Assembly: GCF_024199005.1 (NCBI RefSeq)
Contig: NZ_JANATA010000011.1
Coordinates: forward strand, 1-64,000
Source: Opacimonas viscosa
GTDB taxonomy: Bacteria > Pseudomonadota > Gammaproteobacteria > Enterobacterales > Alteromonadaceae
Direction: 5' to 3'
DNA length: 64,000 nt
Below, one piece after another: positions 19,289 to 27,913 of the stretch. The notes under the pieces are model-generated. The model was not told where the DNA came from. It did no database searches and was given only the letters and a program-made list of their open reading frames with translations. The stretch's first letter is position 1. Each line of letters opens with the position of its first letter. A program made the translations under genes and the position numbers.

Positions 19289-20113
19289 ATGCAATTTAAG
19301 GATAAATCACTGAGTTTTAATCAACCTCAGGTAATGGGAATTCTAAACGTTACCCCTAATTCTTTTTCGGATGGTGGACTGTTTGCAGATACTGAAGCGG
19401 CTCTTGCTCAAGCACAAAAAATGCTTGCAGCAGGTGCCACAATTATCGATGTGGGTGGAGAATCAACCAAGCCTGGAGCTGAACCGGTCGATGAGGCCAC
19501 AGAGATCGCACGTGTGGTTCCTGTAATAGAGGCGATTGTTGCCCAGCATGACTGTATTGTTTCTATTGATACGAGCAAACCGATGGTAATGAAAGAGGCG
19601 GTCAATGCTGGTGCACGAATGATCAACGATGTCTGCGCACTCTCTGCCGAGGGTGCTTTAGCAACAGCTGCTAGTTTGGACGTTCCAGTATGTCTTATGC
19701 ACATGCAAGGGACCCCTCGTAGTATGCAAGAAGCACCCGCTTATGAATCTGTAGTGGGTGAAGTTTACGATTTTCTCGCCCAACGTATTCAAGAGTGTAT
19801 AGCTGCAGGCATACCTTCAGATCAAATTATTGTCGATCCTGGTTTTGGCTTTGGTAAAACCCTTGAGCATAATTATCAGTTGTTGAAACACTTCAATAAA
19901 TTTCAATATTTGAATGTACCAGTACTTGCTGGGATGTCGCGAAAATCGATGATTGGTCAATTATTGGAGAAACCGGTAGCAGAAAGACTACCGGGCTCCC
20001 TGGCATGTGGATTATTAGCTTTGACAAAGGGAGCGAGTATATTGCGCGTCCATGATGTTGCAGAAACAGTAGATATTGTACGTGTTTTTAACCAAATGAA
20101 TGCGGTACAATAA
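19289..20113 (+). CDS. folP: Dihydropteroate synthase
   Basis: FolP joins p-aminobenzoate to hydroxymethyl-dihydropterin pyrophosphate in folate synthesis and is the target of sulfonamides. The TIM-barrel signatures are MGILNVTPNSFSDGG near the N-terminus, DVGGESTKPGA and the pterin-binding DPGFGFGKT. The start is ATG at 19289 with GGAG six bases upstream. An upstream in-frame TTG at 19277 overlaps that ribosome site and is unlikely. The length of 274 residues is normal. It is followed closely by glmM. Confidence 0.96.
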   Translation: MQFKDKSLSFNQPQVMGILNVTPNSFSDGGLFADTEAALAQAQKMLAAGATIIDVGGESTKPGAEPVDEATEIARVVPVIEAIVAQHDCIVSIDTSKPMVMKEAVNAGARMINDVCALSAEGALATAASLDVPVCLMHMQGTPRSMQEAPAYESVVGEVYDFLAQRIQECIAAGIPSDQIIVDPGFGFGKTLEHNYQLLKHFNKFQYLNVPVLAGMSRKSMIGQLLEKPVAERLPGSLACGLLALTKGASILRVHDVAETVDIVRVFNQMNAVQ

Positions 20114-20148
20114 AAGAATAAGCAGTAACGTACGTAAGGAATGTACAA

Positions 20149-21495
20149 ATGAGTGAAAGAAAGTATTTTGGAACAGATGGTATCCGTGGACGTGTTGGCG
20201 CATCAGCGATCAATCCTGAATTTGTCACTAAACTTGGTTGGGCAGCCGGTAAAGTACTTGCTGGTAAGGGCACCAATAAAGTATTAATTGGGAAAGACAC
20301 CCGCATTTCAGGCTACATGCTCGAATCTGCATTGGAAGCAGGTCTTTCAGCCGCAGGTATCAATGTTGGCTTACTCGGGCCAATGCCAACGCCTGCCATC
20401 GCGTACTTAACCAAAACCTTTCGCTCTGAAGCTGGGATAGTTATTAGTGCATCACACAATCCTTATTACGATAATGGTATTAAATTCTTTTCTGCACAAG
20501 GCACAAAACTAGATGACGAAGTCGAACTAGCGATTGAGAGTCTGCTAGAAGCGCCAATGGATTGTGTGGAATCGGATAAATTAGGTAAAGCTATGCGCAT
20601 TGACGATGCTGCTGGCCGCTATATTGAGTTTTGTAAAGGCACATTCCCTTCTGGTTTATCGCTTTCAGGTTTGAAAATCGTGGTTGATTGTGCGCATGGT
20701 GCGACTTACCACATTGCTCCGAATGTTCTTCAAGAATTAGGGGCAGAGGTCATTCCTATTGGGACGAAACCAGACGGATTAAATATTAATTACAAGGTCG
20801 GTGCGACATCTATGCAAGCATGTCGAGCTGCTGTCTTAGAGCATTCTGCGGATCTGGGTTTTGCACTTGATGGTGATGGCGATCGAATCATCATGGTCGA
20901 TCACAAGGGAAATATTATCGACGGTGACCAAATTCTATTTATCATTGCCAGAGATGCATTAAAATCAAGCCGTTTGCATGGTGGGGTTGTAGGGACCCAA
21001 ATGAGTAATTTAGGTCTTGAATTAGCATTACAAAACTTAGGTATTCCATTTAAGCGCAGTAAAGTTGGCGATCGTTACGTCATGGAATTACTGAAAGAAA
21101 ATGATTGGCGAATTGGTGGGGAAGGTTCCGGACATATCTTGAATTTGACTGCGACTTCAACAGGTGATGGTATTATCGCGGGCTTACAAGTAATCACTGC
21201 TATGTTACAAAGTGACTTGTCGTTACACGATCTGGCTCAAGGAATGAAAAAATATCCGCAAGTTCTCATCAATGTGAAGTATGAGCCGAGTGATGAAGAT
21301 TACTTACAACACGAACAAGTCCTTGCTGCAGTAGCTGCGGCTGAATTAGAAATGGGTAAATCAGGTCGCGTATTGTTGCGTAAAAGTGGCACAGAGCCTT
21401 TAATTCGAGTAATGGTGGAAGCTGAAGATGCAGAATTGGCGCAAAAATCAGCAGATGCTATTGCAGATACCGTTAAATCAATTACAACACAGTAA
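20149..21495 (+). CDS. glmM: Phosphoglucosamine mutase
   Basis: GlmM converts glucosamine-6-phosphate to glucosamine-1-phosphate for UDP-GlcNAc, the precursor of peptidoglycan and LPS. The phosphorylated active-site serine is S102 in ISASHNP, the metal loop is DGDGDR, and the C-terminal phosphate-binding loop is [14 protein letters not shown]. At 448 residues it matches the family. It forms the conserved folP-glmM pair. Confidence 0.97.
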   Translation: MSERKYFGTDGIRGRVGASAINPEFVTKLGWAAGKVLAGKGTNKVLIGKDTRISGYMLESALEAGLSAAGINVGLLGPMPTPAIAYLTKTFRSEAGIVISASHNPYYDNGIKFFSAQGTKLDDEVELAIESLLEAPMDCVESDKLGKAMRIDDAAGRYIEFCKGTFPSGLSLSGLKIVVDCAHGATYHIAPNVLQELGAEVIPIGTKPDGLNINYKVGATSMQACRAAVLEHSADLGFALDGDGDRIIMVDHKGNIIDGDQILFIIARDALKSSRLHGGVVGTQMSNLGLELALQNLGIPFKRSKVGDRYVMELLKENDWRIGGEGSGHILNLTATSTGDGIIAGLQVITAMLQSDLSLHDLAQGMKKYPQVLINVKYEPSDEDYLQHEQVLAAVAAAELEMGKSGRVLLRKSGTEPLIRVMVEAEDAELAQKSADAIADTVKSITTQ

Positions 21496-21573
21496 TAATT
21501 AGATAAAACCCTTGTATATTAAAGCTTGGTTGGGTAATATCCTCGGCCATTATTAGGAATGGAAGTTGTCAAA

Positions 21574-22320
21574 ATGGATAGAAAGATGATCGTCGCTGGA
21601 AATTGGAAGCTAAATGGTGACCGTTTTTTAGTTCAGGATTTTCTTACTGGTTTTGCAGACACCTCATTCACTAAGGTTAGTCCTATTTTATGCTTACCTA
21701 GTGTTTATTTAGCAACAGTACAAGATGCTAACTTTGCGTTAGGTGCACAAAATGTTTCAGAGCACACATCTGGAGCGTTTACTGGAGAGTCTTCAGTAGC
21801 CATGCTCAAAGATGTGAATGCTGAATATGTGATTATAGGGCACTCTGAAAGAAGAGAGTTGTATAAAGAGTCTAACCAAGTCATTGCTAAAAAGTTGTCA
21901 GCGGCTATTGATGCTGGTCTAACACCCATTTTTTGTGTTGGGGAAAGCCTTGAAACTCGTGAATCTGGTGCAATGTTTGACTTTTTGACAGACCAATTGT
22001 TATCAGCTATTACTGAGATCGGGATTGCTGGCATTGATAAATGCATCATAGCTTATGAGCCGATTTGGGCTATAGGTACGGGTTTGACTGCTACACCGGC
22101 ACAAGCCCAAGAAGTACATTCGTTTATTCGTGAGTTTTTAGCAGAGTATGATACTGACATAGCAACGAACACTACTATCCTATATGGTGGCAGTGTGAAT
22201 GCAGCATCGGCCCCTGAGTTGTTTGCTCAACAAGATATTGATGGTGGGCTTGTTGGCGGTGCTAGCTTGAAGTTGAAAGAATTTTTAGAAATCTGCCAAG
22301 CGGCAGAGCAAAGAGGTTAA
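21574..22320 (+). CDS. tpiA: Triosephosphate isomerase
   Basis: TpiA interconverts dihydroxyacetone phosphate and glyceraldehyde-3-phosphate in glycolysis. Signature residues are AGNWKLNG at the N-terminus, the catalytic histidine region IIGHSERR and the catalytic glutamate in AYEPIWAIGTG; the phosphate loop is YGGSVN...GGLVGGASL. I chose ATG at 21574 (MDRKMIVAGNWK), with GGAAG eight bases upstream; the ATG at 21559 has its ribosome site directly abutting. The tpiA stop is one base before secG, so the two are coupled. Confidence 0.96.
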   Translation: MDRKMIVAGNWKLNGDRFLVQDFLTGFADTSFTKVSPILCLPSVYLATVQDANFALGAQNVSEHTSGAFTGESSVAMLKDVNAEYVIIGHSERRELYKESNQVIAKKLSAAIDAGLTPIFCVGESLETRESGAMFDFLTDQLLSAITEIGIAGIDKCIIAYEPIWAIGTGLTATPAQAQEVHSFIREFLAEYDTDIATNTTILYGGSVNAASAPELFAQQDIDGGLVGGASLKLKEFLEICQAAEQRG

Positions 22321-22321
22321 T

Positions 22322-22732
22322 ATGTTACAAGAAGTTTTAATTGTTGCTTATTTGGTGGTAGCTTTATTGTTGATCGGTTTAGTACTAATCCAACAAGGTA
22401 AAGGGGCTGACATGGGGGCTTCTTTAGGTGGTGGTGGCTCCAACACGGTATTTGGTTCTTCTGGTTCAGGTAACTTTTTAACTCGCTCTACAGCTATTCT
22501 TGCGACCTTATTTTTTGTTATTTCTTTACTACTGGGTAACCTAACTGCATCCAACGAAAAAGCCGTTGATGAGTGGGAAAATCTTGAAATCCCAGTAACT
22601 GCACCTGTAGAATTACCGGCTGCCGATGTGCCAGTAAACACAGCGCCAGTGCAAAACTCTGTACCTGCTTCTGATGTTCCTGCAACATCAGATACTACTG
22701 AGAAAGAAGAAGGTAAGCCAGGTACGAACTAA
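22322..22732 (+). CDS. secG: Preprotein translocase subunit SecG
   Basis: SecG assists the SecYE channel during protein export. It has two transmembrane segments (about residues 4-23 and 55-74) separated by the family loop QQGKGADMGASLGGGGSNTVFGSSGSGNFL (positions 24-53, described only by its Gly/Ser richness and GADMGAS core). The C-terminal tail is long, acidic and Ala/Pro/Val-rich, giving 136 residues against about 110 in E. coli. It lies between tpiA and tRNA-Leu, the conserved placement. Confidence 0.95.
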   Translation: MLQEVLIVAYLVVALLLIGLVLIQQGKGADMGASLGGGGSNTVFGSSGSGNFLTRSTAILATLFFVISLLLGNLTASNEKAVDEWENLEIPVTAPVELPAADVPVNTAPVQNSVPASDVPATSDTTEKEEGKPGTN

Positions 22733-22742
22733 AACCAAATTT

Positions 22743-22829
22743 GCGGATGTGGTGGAATTGGTAGACACGCCATCTTGAGGGGGTGGTGAGCTAACGCTCG
22801 TGGGGGTTCAAGTCCCCCCATCCGCACCA
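22743..22829 (+). tRNA. leuU: tRNA-Leu (anticodon GAG)
   Basis: Acceptor arms GCGGATG (22743-22749) and CATCCGC (22819-22825) pair perfectly, and CCA is encoded (22827-22829). The anticodon GAG is at 22777-22779 in a seven-base loop closed by CCATC/GGTGG. A long variable arm (TGAGC...GCTC) marks a class II tRNA, and the T-loop is GGTTCAAGTCC. It follows secG, as leuU does in E. coli. Confidence 0.97.
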
Positions 22830-22833
22830 TTTT

Positions 22834-22870
22834 AAAAAAACCGGAATCTTTATTGATTTCGGTTTTTTGT
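22834..22870. terminator. Bidirectional terminator after tRNA-Leu
   Basis: AAAAAAACCGGAATC pairs with GATTTCGGTTTTTT across a short loop, giving a stem flanked by A and T runs. It can end the tpiA-secG-tRNA transcript on the plus strand and the small gene at 22882-23040 on the minus strand. Confidence 0.8.
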
Positions 22871-22881
22871 TTTGAGGGATA

Positions 22882-23040
22882 TTATTCAGCGTCAGTGTCA
22901 TTGGGTTGTTGTTTGTTTTTACGCTGTAGAAACTTTTCGATATTGAGTTTTTTTCTACCAGATAAATATGTCTTATCGTAGAAATAAATGCCGTAAAGCA
23001 CAATGATCACTAAGATGCTGATAGTCAGAAAACTCATCAT
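22882..23040 (-). CDS. Small single-pass membrane protein, unknown function
   Basis: This 52-codon frame begins with ATGATG at 23040. The product starts MMSFLTISILVIIVLYGIYF, one clear transmembrane helix, and continues with a basic, polar tail (YLSGRKKLNIEKFLQRKNK) ending QQPNDTDAE. A GAGGCGGGG purine-rich stretch lies upstream of the start, and a terminator lies directly after the stop codon on the same strand. These features support a real gene. I recognise no family. The basic segment after the helix predicts N-out/C-in topology by the positive-inside rule. It occupies the place where rimP-nusA-infB genes are normally found. Confidence 0.6.
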   Translation of the reverse strand: MMSFLTISILVIIVLYGIYFYDKTYLSGRKKLNIEKFLQRKNKQQPNDTDAE

Positions 23041-23204
23041 TTTATCCCCGCCTCAATTTTGTCTTTGTAACAATCACAACTGTTCCTATACACATGTGCT
23101 AATAATTTTATTGGTATTTGCAAAAGTAATGGTGGGATTATTCAGACAGTACCCGTCATTACTTTACTATTTCGAAGACACTCAATCGTCGGTAACTGGT
23201 GTAA

Positions 23205-23510
23205 CTATGCAACGCTACCCATGTCATTTTGTTGATCACTTCCATTATTGCGGTTTGCAATCGCATCTTTTAAGTCAAAGCTATCCAGCAGTAATAACAA
23301 ATCAGCTATTGCTCCACGCAAAGCAACACATTGCTTTTCTGAGTATTTTTGTTTTTTTAACGTACAACGCGTTTCAAACCGATAAATTCTTTCAAGCAAT
23401 AAACATAAGCGTTTTTCGGAAATATCACTTAATGCTGGTAATTTCATTTCTTCTTCAAGTTCACTGTGGAGTGTTCTTACTAATTGTTCAGCTTTTTTAT
23501 ATCTAGACAT
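23205..23510 (-). CDS. Hypothetical protein, 101 residues
   Basis: A minus-strand frame with a strong ribosome site (GTGAGG just before the ATG at 23510) encodes a charged, helical protein. It has MSRYKKAEQLVRTLHSELEEE at the start (basic then acidic heptad-like pattern), ISEKRLCLLLERIYRFE in the middle and a leucine-rich helix AIADLLLLLDSFDLKDAIANR near the end. No signal peptide or membrane segment is visible, so it is probably cytoplasmic. I do not recognise the family. It lies 164 bases upstream of the small membrane-protein gene on the same strand, and both lie in the gap between tRNA-Leu and pnp. Confidence 0.6.
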   Translation of the reverse strand: MSRYKKAEQLVRTLHSELEEEMKLPALSDISEKRLCLLLERIYRFETRCTLKKQKYSEKQCVALRGAIADLLLLLDSFDLKDAIANRNNGSDQQNDMGSVA

Positions 23511-23872
23511 ACATCCTCACAAAAAAATCTAGTGCTACATGAATAACCAAACAGGTCAGAGTCATTCGTTTTAGCCATGGTGATTGCAAATATTCGTCAT
23601 CACCATAACTTACGCCTGTCTATTTAATAAAAGCAAAGATTAGTCCAACCTCGCAAGGTCAATGAAAATAAAGGTTCCACTGAAATGAGTTGATTAAATA
23701 ATGAGATTTGTAAAAAAATTGGACAGATACCACTTGAGGGGTAATCATAAAACTTAGCTAAGTATGTGAACTTAGTGAACTTTATTCTCTAATTCCTAGC
23801 ATTATTTATCTTATACACCTATAATATGCGCGCGATTAATAGCAAACAAAAATATATTTTAAAGGATAAATA
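23511..23872. other. Intergenic region upstream of pnp
   Basis: About 360 bases carry no convincing coding frame. A 12-bp perfect palindrome ACTTAGCTAAGT lies at 23752-23763. A TATAAT hexamer at 23820-23825, about 48 bases before the pnp start, is the best -10 candidate, but no good -35 stands at the right spacing. In other gammaproteobacteria rpsO precedes pnp and supplies transcription, so here pnp must rely on this region. Confidence 0.5.
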
Positions 23873-25987
23873 GTGACTCCTATTACTAAAACATTTCAGT
23901 ATGGTCAGCATACTGTCACATTGGAAACGGGCGTAATTGCTCGTCAAGCAACTGCTGCTGTATTAGCAAGCATGGATGATACTTCAGTTCTAGTAACTGT
24001 TGTTGGCAAAAAAGAAGCAAAACCAGACCAAAGCTTCTTCCCATTAACGGTAAATTACCAAGAAAAAGCCTATGCAGCTGGTAAAATTCCAGGTGGTTTC
24101 TTCAAACGTGAAGGCCGTCCATCAGAAAGTGAAACGTTAATTGCCCGTCTTATTGACCGTCCAATTCGTCCATTATTCCCAGAAGGTTTCAAAAACGAAG
24201 TACAAGTAGTTATTACAGTCGTATCTGCTAACCCAGAAATCCCAACTGATATCATTGCAATGATTGGTACTTCTGCTGCGCTATCTATTTCAGGTATCCC
24301 ATTTAATGGTCCAATCGGTGCTGCACGTGTCGGTTATAAAAATGGCGAATATATCTTAAATACGTCTACGTCTGAGTTAGAAAACAGCGATTTAGACTTA
24401 GTGGTTGCTGGTACAGATTCAGCCGTTCTAATGGTTGAGTCAGAAGCTAAAGTATTATCTGAAGAAGTGATGCTTGGTGCTGTTGTTTATGGTCACACCG
24501 AGTCACAAGCGGTAGTCAATGCCATTTCTGAATTCGCTGCTGAAGTTAACACGCCTAAATGGGAATGGTCAGCACCCGCTGAAAACACAGAATTAAAAGA
24601 TAAGTTAGCGGCTTTAGCCACAGAAGGCATGACTGCGGCTTACCAAATTTCGGACAAATTAGAGCGTAAAGTAGCTGTTGAAGCGGTTACAGCAAAAGCA
24701 CTTGAAGCGGTGCTTGCAGACAATGCAGAACAAGATGCCAAAGAAGTATTGGATATCTTACATGACTTAGAATCTGATATTGTGCGTTCACGCATCTTAG
24801 CCGGCGAGCCGCGTATTGACGGTCGTGATCCTGCGATGATTCGTGCGCTTGATGTGGCGACGGGTTTATTACCAAGAACTCACGGTTCAGCGGTATTTAC
24901 GCGTGGTGAAACCCAAGCATTAGTTGCTGCTACACTAGGTACGGAGCGTGATGCACAGATGATTGATGAGTTAGGTGGCATGACGAGCTCTCGCTTCATG
25001 TTGCACTATAACTTCCCTCCATACAGTGTTGGTGAAACAGGGATGATTGGTTCACCTAAGCGTCGTGAGATTGGTCACGGTCGCCTTGCTAAACGTGGGA
25101 TGCAAGCAGTAATGCCTTCCATGGAAGAATTCCCATATGTGGTTCGCGTTGTTTCAGAAATTACGGAATCAAATGGTTCTTCATCAATGGCTTCTGTGTG
25201 TGGTACTTCTTTAGCATTGATGGATGCTGGTGTACCGATTAAAGCATCGGTTGCAGGTATTGCGATGGGTCTAGTTAAATCTGACGATAACTTTGTTGTT
25301 CTATCTGACATCTTAGGTGATGAAGATCACTTAGGTGATATGGACTTTAAAGTAGCAGGTACGACGAATGGTATTACTGCATTACAGATGGATATCAAAA
25401 TTGAAGGTATCACTCAAGAAATCATGCAGATTGCACTTAAACAAGCCAAAGATGCTCGTATCCACATTCTTGGTGTCATGGACCAAGCAATCAATGGCCA
25501 CCGTGAAGAGTTATCAGAATTTGCTCCGCGTATTTATACGCTTAAAGTGGAGTCTGACAAGATCCGTGACGTTATTGGTAAAGGTGGTGCGACGATTCGT
25601 GCGATCACTGAAGCTTCTGATACCAATATCGAAATCGAAGATGATGGTACTATCAAAATTTTTGCAACAGAAAAAGCGAAAGCGGATATTGCTATCGAGC
25701 GTATTAAGCAAGTAACTGCAGAGATTGAAGTAGGTAAGGTTTACAAAGGTAAAGTTTCGCGCATTGCTGACTTTGGTGCATTCGTTGAAGTCCTTCCTGG
25801 TAAAGACGGCCTAGTGCACATCTCACAAATCGCCCATGAGCGTGTTGCGAAGGTAACAGACTACTTGACTGAAGGCCAAGAGGTTGATGTAAAAGTCATG
25901 GAAATTGACCGTCAGAATCGTGTTCGTTTGAGTATGAAAGAGTTGATTGAAAAGCCGGCTGCACCCGTTGCAGATGACGCTGAATAA
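23873..25987 (+). CDS. pnp: Polyribonucleotide nucleotidyltransferase (PNPase)
   Basis: PNPase degrades RNA 3' to 5' by phosphorolysis and is part of the RNA degradosome. The 704-residue protein has two RNase PH domains (about 10-220 and 310-540) joined by a helical linker, then a KH domain ([17 protein letters not shown]) and a C-terminal S1 domain ([20 protein letters not shown]). Active-site features such as FKREGRPSE and [16 protein letters not shown] are present. The start codon is GTG at 23873 with AAAGGA upstream. The usual upstream neighbour rpsO is not present. A terminator follows. Confidence 0.98.
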   Translation: MTPITKTFQYGQHTVTLETGVIARQATAAVLASMDDTSVLVTVVGKKEAKPDQSFFPLTVNYQEKAYAAGKIPGGFFKREGRPSESETLIARLIDRPIRPLFPEGFKNEVQVVITVVSANPEIPTDIIAMIGTSAALSISGIPFNGPIGAARVGYKNGEYILNTSTSELENSDLDLVVAGTDSAVLMVESEAKVLSEEVMLGAVVYGHTESQAVVNAISEFAAEVNTPKWEWSAPAENTELKDKLAALATEGMTAAYQISDKLERKVAVEAVTAKALEAVLADNAEQDAKEVLDILHDLESDIVRSRILAGEPRIDGRDPAMIRALDVATGLLPRTHGSAVFTRGETQALVAATLGTERDAQMIDELGGMTSSRFMLHYNFPPYSVGETGMIGSPKRREIGHGRLAKRGMQAVMPSMEEFPYVVRVVSEITESNGSSSMASVCGTSLALMDAGVPIKASVAGIAMGLVKSDDNFVVLSDILGDEDHLGDMDFKVAGTTNGITALQMDIKIEGITQEIMQIALKQAKDARIHILGVMDQAINGHREELSEFAPRIYTLKVESDKIRDVIGKGGATIRAITEASDTNIEIEDDGTIKIFATEKAKADIAIERIKQVTAEIEVGKVYKGKVSRIADFGAFVEVLPGKDGLVHISQIAHERVAKVTDYLTEGQEVDVKVMEIDRQNRVRLSMKELIEKPAAPVADDAE

Positions 25988-26017
25988 GCTTTTCTAAACA
26001 CAATTTAAGTGTCATAA

Positions 26018-26044
26018 AATGCCACGTTTAACGTGGCATTTTTG
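26018..26044 (+). terminator. Terminator after pnp
   Basis: AATGCCACGT (26018-26027) pairs perfectly with ACGTGGCATT (26031-26040) with a TTA loop, followed by TTTG. It separates pnp from nlpI. Confidence 0.85.
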
Positions 26045-26125
26045 TATCTGATTTATGTTACTATATTGTTTGACGGTAATGTTGTTGTTTGGTAAAACCT
26101 TTTATATTCATGGTGACTAACGTTT

Positions 26126-27049
26126 ATGAGATTATTTTTAATAACGGTTTTGTGTGGTTTAACCTTTGCGTGTGCCCAAACGACAGAGATGCAAAATACC
26201 CCCAACATTACACCAACACCAGATAATAATGCGATTGCTAATTTAGTGATTGCAGAGCCGTTAGTAAATTCTTTTCAGTCACAAAGAGCCATAGCTCAAC
26301 TAAACCAAATTGTATTGAATACCAAATTAAGCGAAGAGGAACGCGCACAAATGTTCTTTCGCAGGGGGTTACTCTACGATAGTGTCGGTTTACATGCCTT
26401 GGCTTTTTATGATTTCACCCAAGCTATCCGACTACAACCTGACATCCCAGGAGTGTATAATTCTCTTGGGATCCAGCACACATTACGCGGAGATTTTATA
26501 GAAGCATATGAAGCGTTTGACTCTACTTTAGAGATTGATCCGAGCTATCACTTTGCTTATCTGAATCGAGCACTTGCTTCTTATTATGATAAACGCTACG
26601 AATTATCATTGAGTGATATTAATGCATTTTACGCGACGGATACGAGTGATACTTATCGTATATTATGGCGTTATTTGATCCATTACCGAATAGATCCCAA
26701 AGCCGCGCTTCATTCTCTAGAAAACGCCAAATCTGGCGTTAGTACCGGCGCTTGGACCATCAGACTGATTGATTTTTATTTGGGGGAAATAACGCAAAGT
26801 GATTTGTTAGGTGATTTACTTTTGGGCTTGGAAAATCAAAAGCAGCTTAGCGAGCGTTTATGTGAGGTCTATTTTTATTTGGGTAAATATTATGCGGATA
26901 GAGACCAGCCGGCAGTGGCTAAAAACTTCTTCAAATTAGCATTAGCCACTAATGTTTTTGAGTTTGTTGAACACCGCTATGCGAGATTAGAACTCGAGCT
27001 GTTGCATCAACGTAATCCCTCAGATACGAAAATAGCTGAAAATGAGTAA
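26126..27049 (+). CDS. nlpI: NlpI-like TPR lipoprotein
   Basis: NlpI is an outer-membrane lipoprotein with tetratricopeptide repeats. In E. coli it acts as adaptor between the protease Prc and peptidoglycan hydrolases such as MepS. Here the signal peptide ends at a lipobox-like sequence LTFAC. TPR helices cover about residues 60-180 (RRGLLYDSVGLHALAFYDFTQAIRLQP at about 75-101, then YNSLGIQHTLRGDFIEAYEAFD). The length of 307 residues is close to the usual 294. It follows pnp as in E. coli. Only three bases separate it from a gene for a secreted protein with a zinc-protease motif. Confidence 0.9.
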   Translation: MRLFLITVLCGLTFACAQTTEMQNTPNITPTPDNNAIANLVIAEPLVNSFQSQRAIAQLNQIVLNTKLSEEERAQMFFRRGLLYDSVGLHALAFYDFTQAIRLQPDIPGVYNSLGIQHTLRGDFIEAYEAFDSTLEIDPSYHFAYLNRALASYYDKRYELSLSDINAFYATDTSDTYRILWRYLIHYRIDPKAALHSLENAKSGVSTGAWTIRLIDFYLGEITQSDLLGDLLLGLENQKQLSERLCEVYFYLGKYYADRDQPAVAKNFFKLALATNVFEFVEHRYARLELELLHQRNPSDTKIAENE

Positions 27050-27052
27050 GCA

Positions 27053-27913
27053 ATGCACGTTTTTATGAGGGGTTTTAGCTTGCTCTTATCCTACAAAGTA
27101 CTTTTTGTTTTCATTTTTATCTTTTTTGTGCATTCTGCACACGCCAGTGTGAAACGCCTAATCCATCCATCATTTCAGCAGGTTGCACAGGATTGCCAAA
27201 TTACTCCGCAGGTACACGTAAACTCTCTATCAGGTTATATCAGGGCTTTGGAGCTTTCGAATTGGTATCGTCATGACAACAACATGTCTTTTTTACCGTT
27301 GTGTATTGATTTACCGATAAAAATTTCTTCATATGAATGTGCTATACCCGTTCAAGCAGTACCAGAAAACGAAAGATTTACGGTACATAAAACTCATAAA
27401 GCGAGTCAACGCAGAGCGCACTGTCACAATTTGACACTGAGTCCTGGGTCTCAAAATATTATTATGACGGAACAAACGAAGGCCTATGTGAGGGGAGCAC
27501 TAATGTTTTTATCTGAAAATGTTGCCTATAGTACGTTTATTCATGAATTGGCGCATTTTGCTTTTTTCGCCGAAGAGTATCCAATGCGCGATGAGCTGAA
27601 AACCAGTCAATGTCGTTTTCCCCAGGACCGTTTTTCTGCGCCGAATATGTGGGCATCACCCAAGGGGCAGGTGCCAACCCAATATGCATCAAAACATCCG
27701 TTTACAGATTTATACAAAAGGTGGTTAAAAGACGAGCCTCAACTAGCCAAATATGTACACCAAGCATGTAGCTCGACCACGCATAATTGGTATACGTTGG
27801 TGCCAGATAAGTTTACTTTTCTGCGCTACAACGATATTACCTACATACCTAGCGTGTATAAATATATGTGGCAAGCCCAAATTAGAGGCGGTCGAGTTGC
27901 CACATATCATTGA
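27053..27913 (+). CDS. Secreted protein with HELAH zincin motif, unknown function
   Basis: The product has 286 residues. A hydrophobic N-terminus (SYKVLFVFIFIFFVHSAHA) looks like a signal peptide cut after AHA near residue 31. HELAH at residues 164-168 matches the HExxH zinc-binding/catalytic motif of metallopeptidases, preceded by the helix-like AYSTFI and followed by FAFFAEEY, whose glutamates are possible third ligands. Six cysteines occur after the signal peptide (C48, C84, C96, C124, one near 186 and one near 242), which fits a disulfide-bonded periplasmic protein. The gene starts three bases after nlpI, so they are probably co-transcribed. I do not recognise a named family; peptidase activity is inferred from the motif only. 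Confidence 0.8.
   Translation: MHVFMRGFSLLLSYKVLFVFIFIFFVHSAHASVKRLIHPSFQQVAQDCQITPQVHVNSLSGYIRALELSNWYRHDNNMSFLPLCIDLPIKISSYECAIPVQAVPENERFTVHKTHKASQRRAHCHNLTLSPGSQNIIMTEQTKAYVRGALMFLSENVAYSTFIHELAHFAFFAEEYPMRDELKTSQCRFPQDRFSAPNMWASPKGQVPTQYASKHPFTDLYKRWLKDEPQLAKYVHQACSSTTHNWYTLVPDKFTFLRYNDITYIPSVYKYMWQAQIRGGRVATYH

Noticed and set aside
22743-22829. tRNA-Leu 3' end as an integrase attachment site for an island
   Set aside because: No integrase gene and no direct repeat of the tRNA 3' end was found in the following kilobase.
22791-23003. Minus-strand 70-codon frame ending in GWGDLNPHER
   Set aside because: Its C-terminus is the antisense translation of tRNA-Leu, a well-known false prediction, and it overlaps the terminator and the better-supported 52-codon gene.
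23003-23506. Plus-strand 167-codon frame
   Set aside because: It is antisense to the 101-residue gene, has no ribosome site, and its composition (many Cys, His, Phe) looks like a shadow frame.
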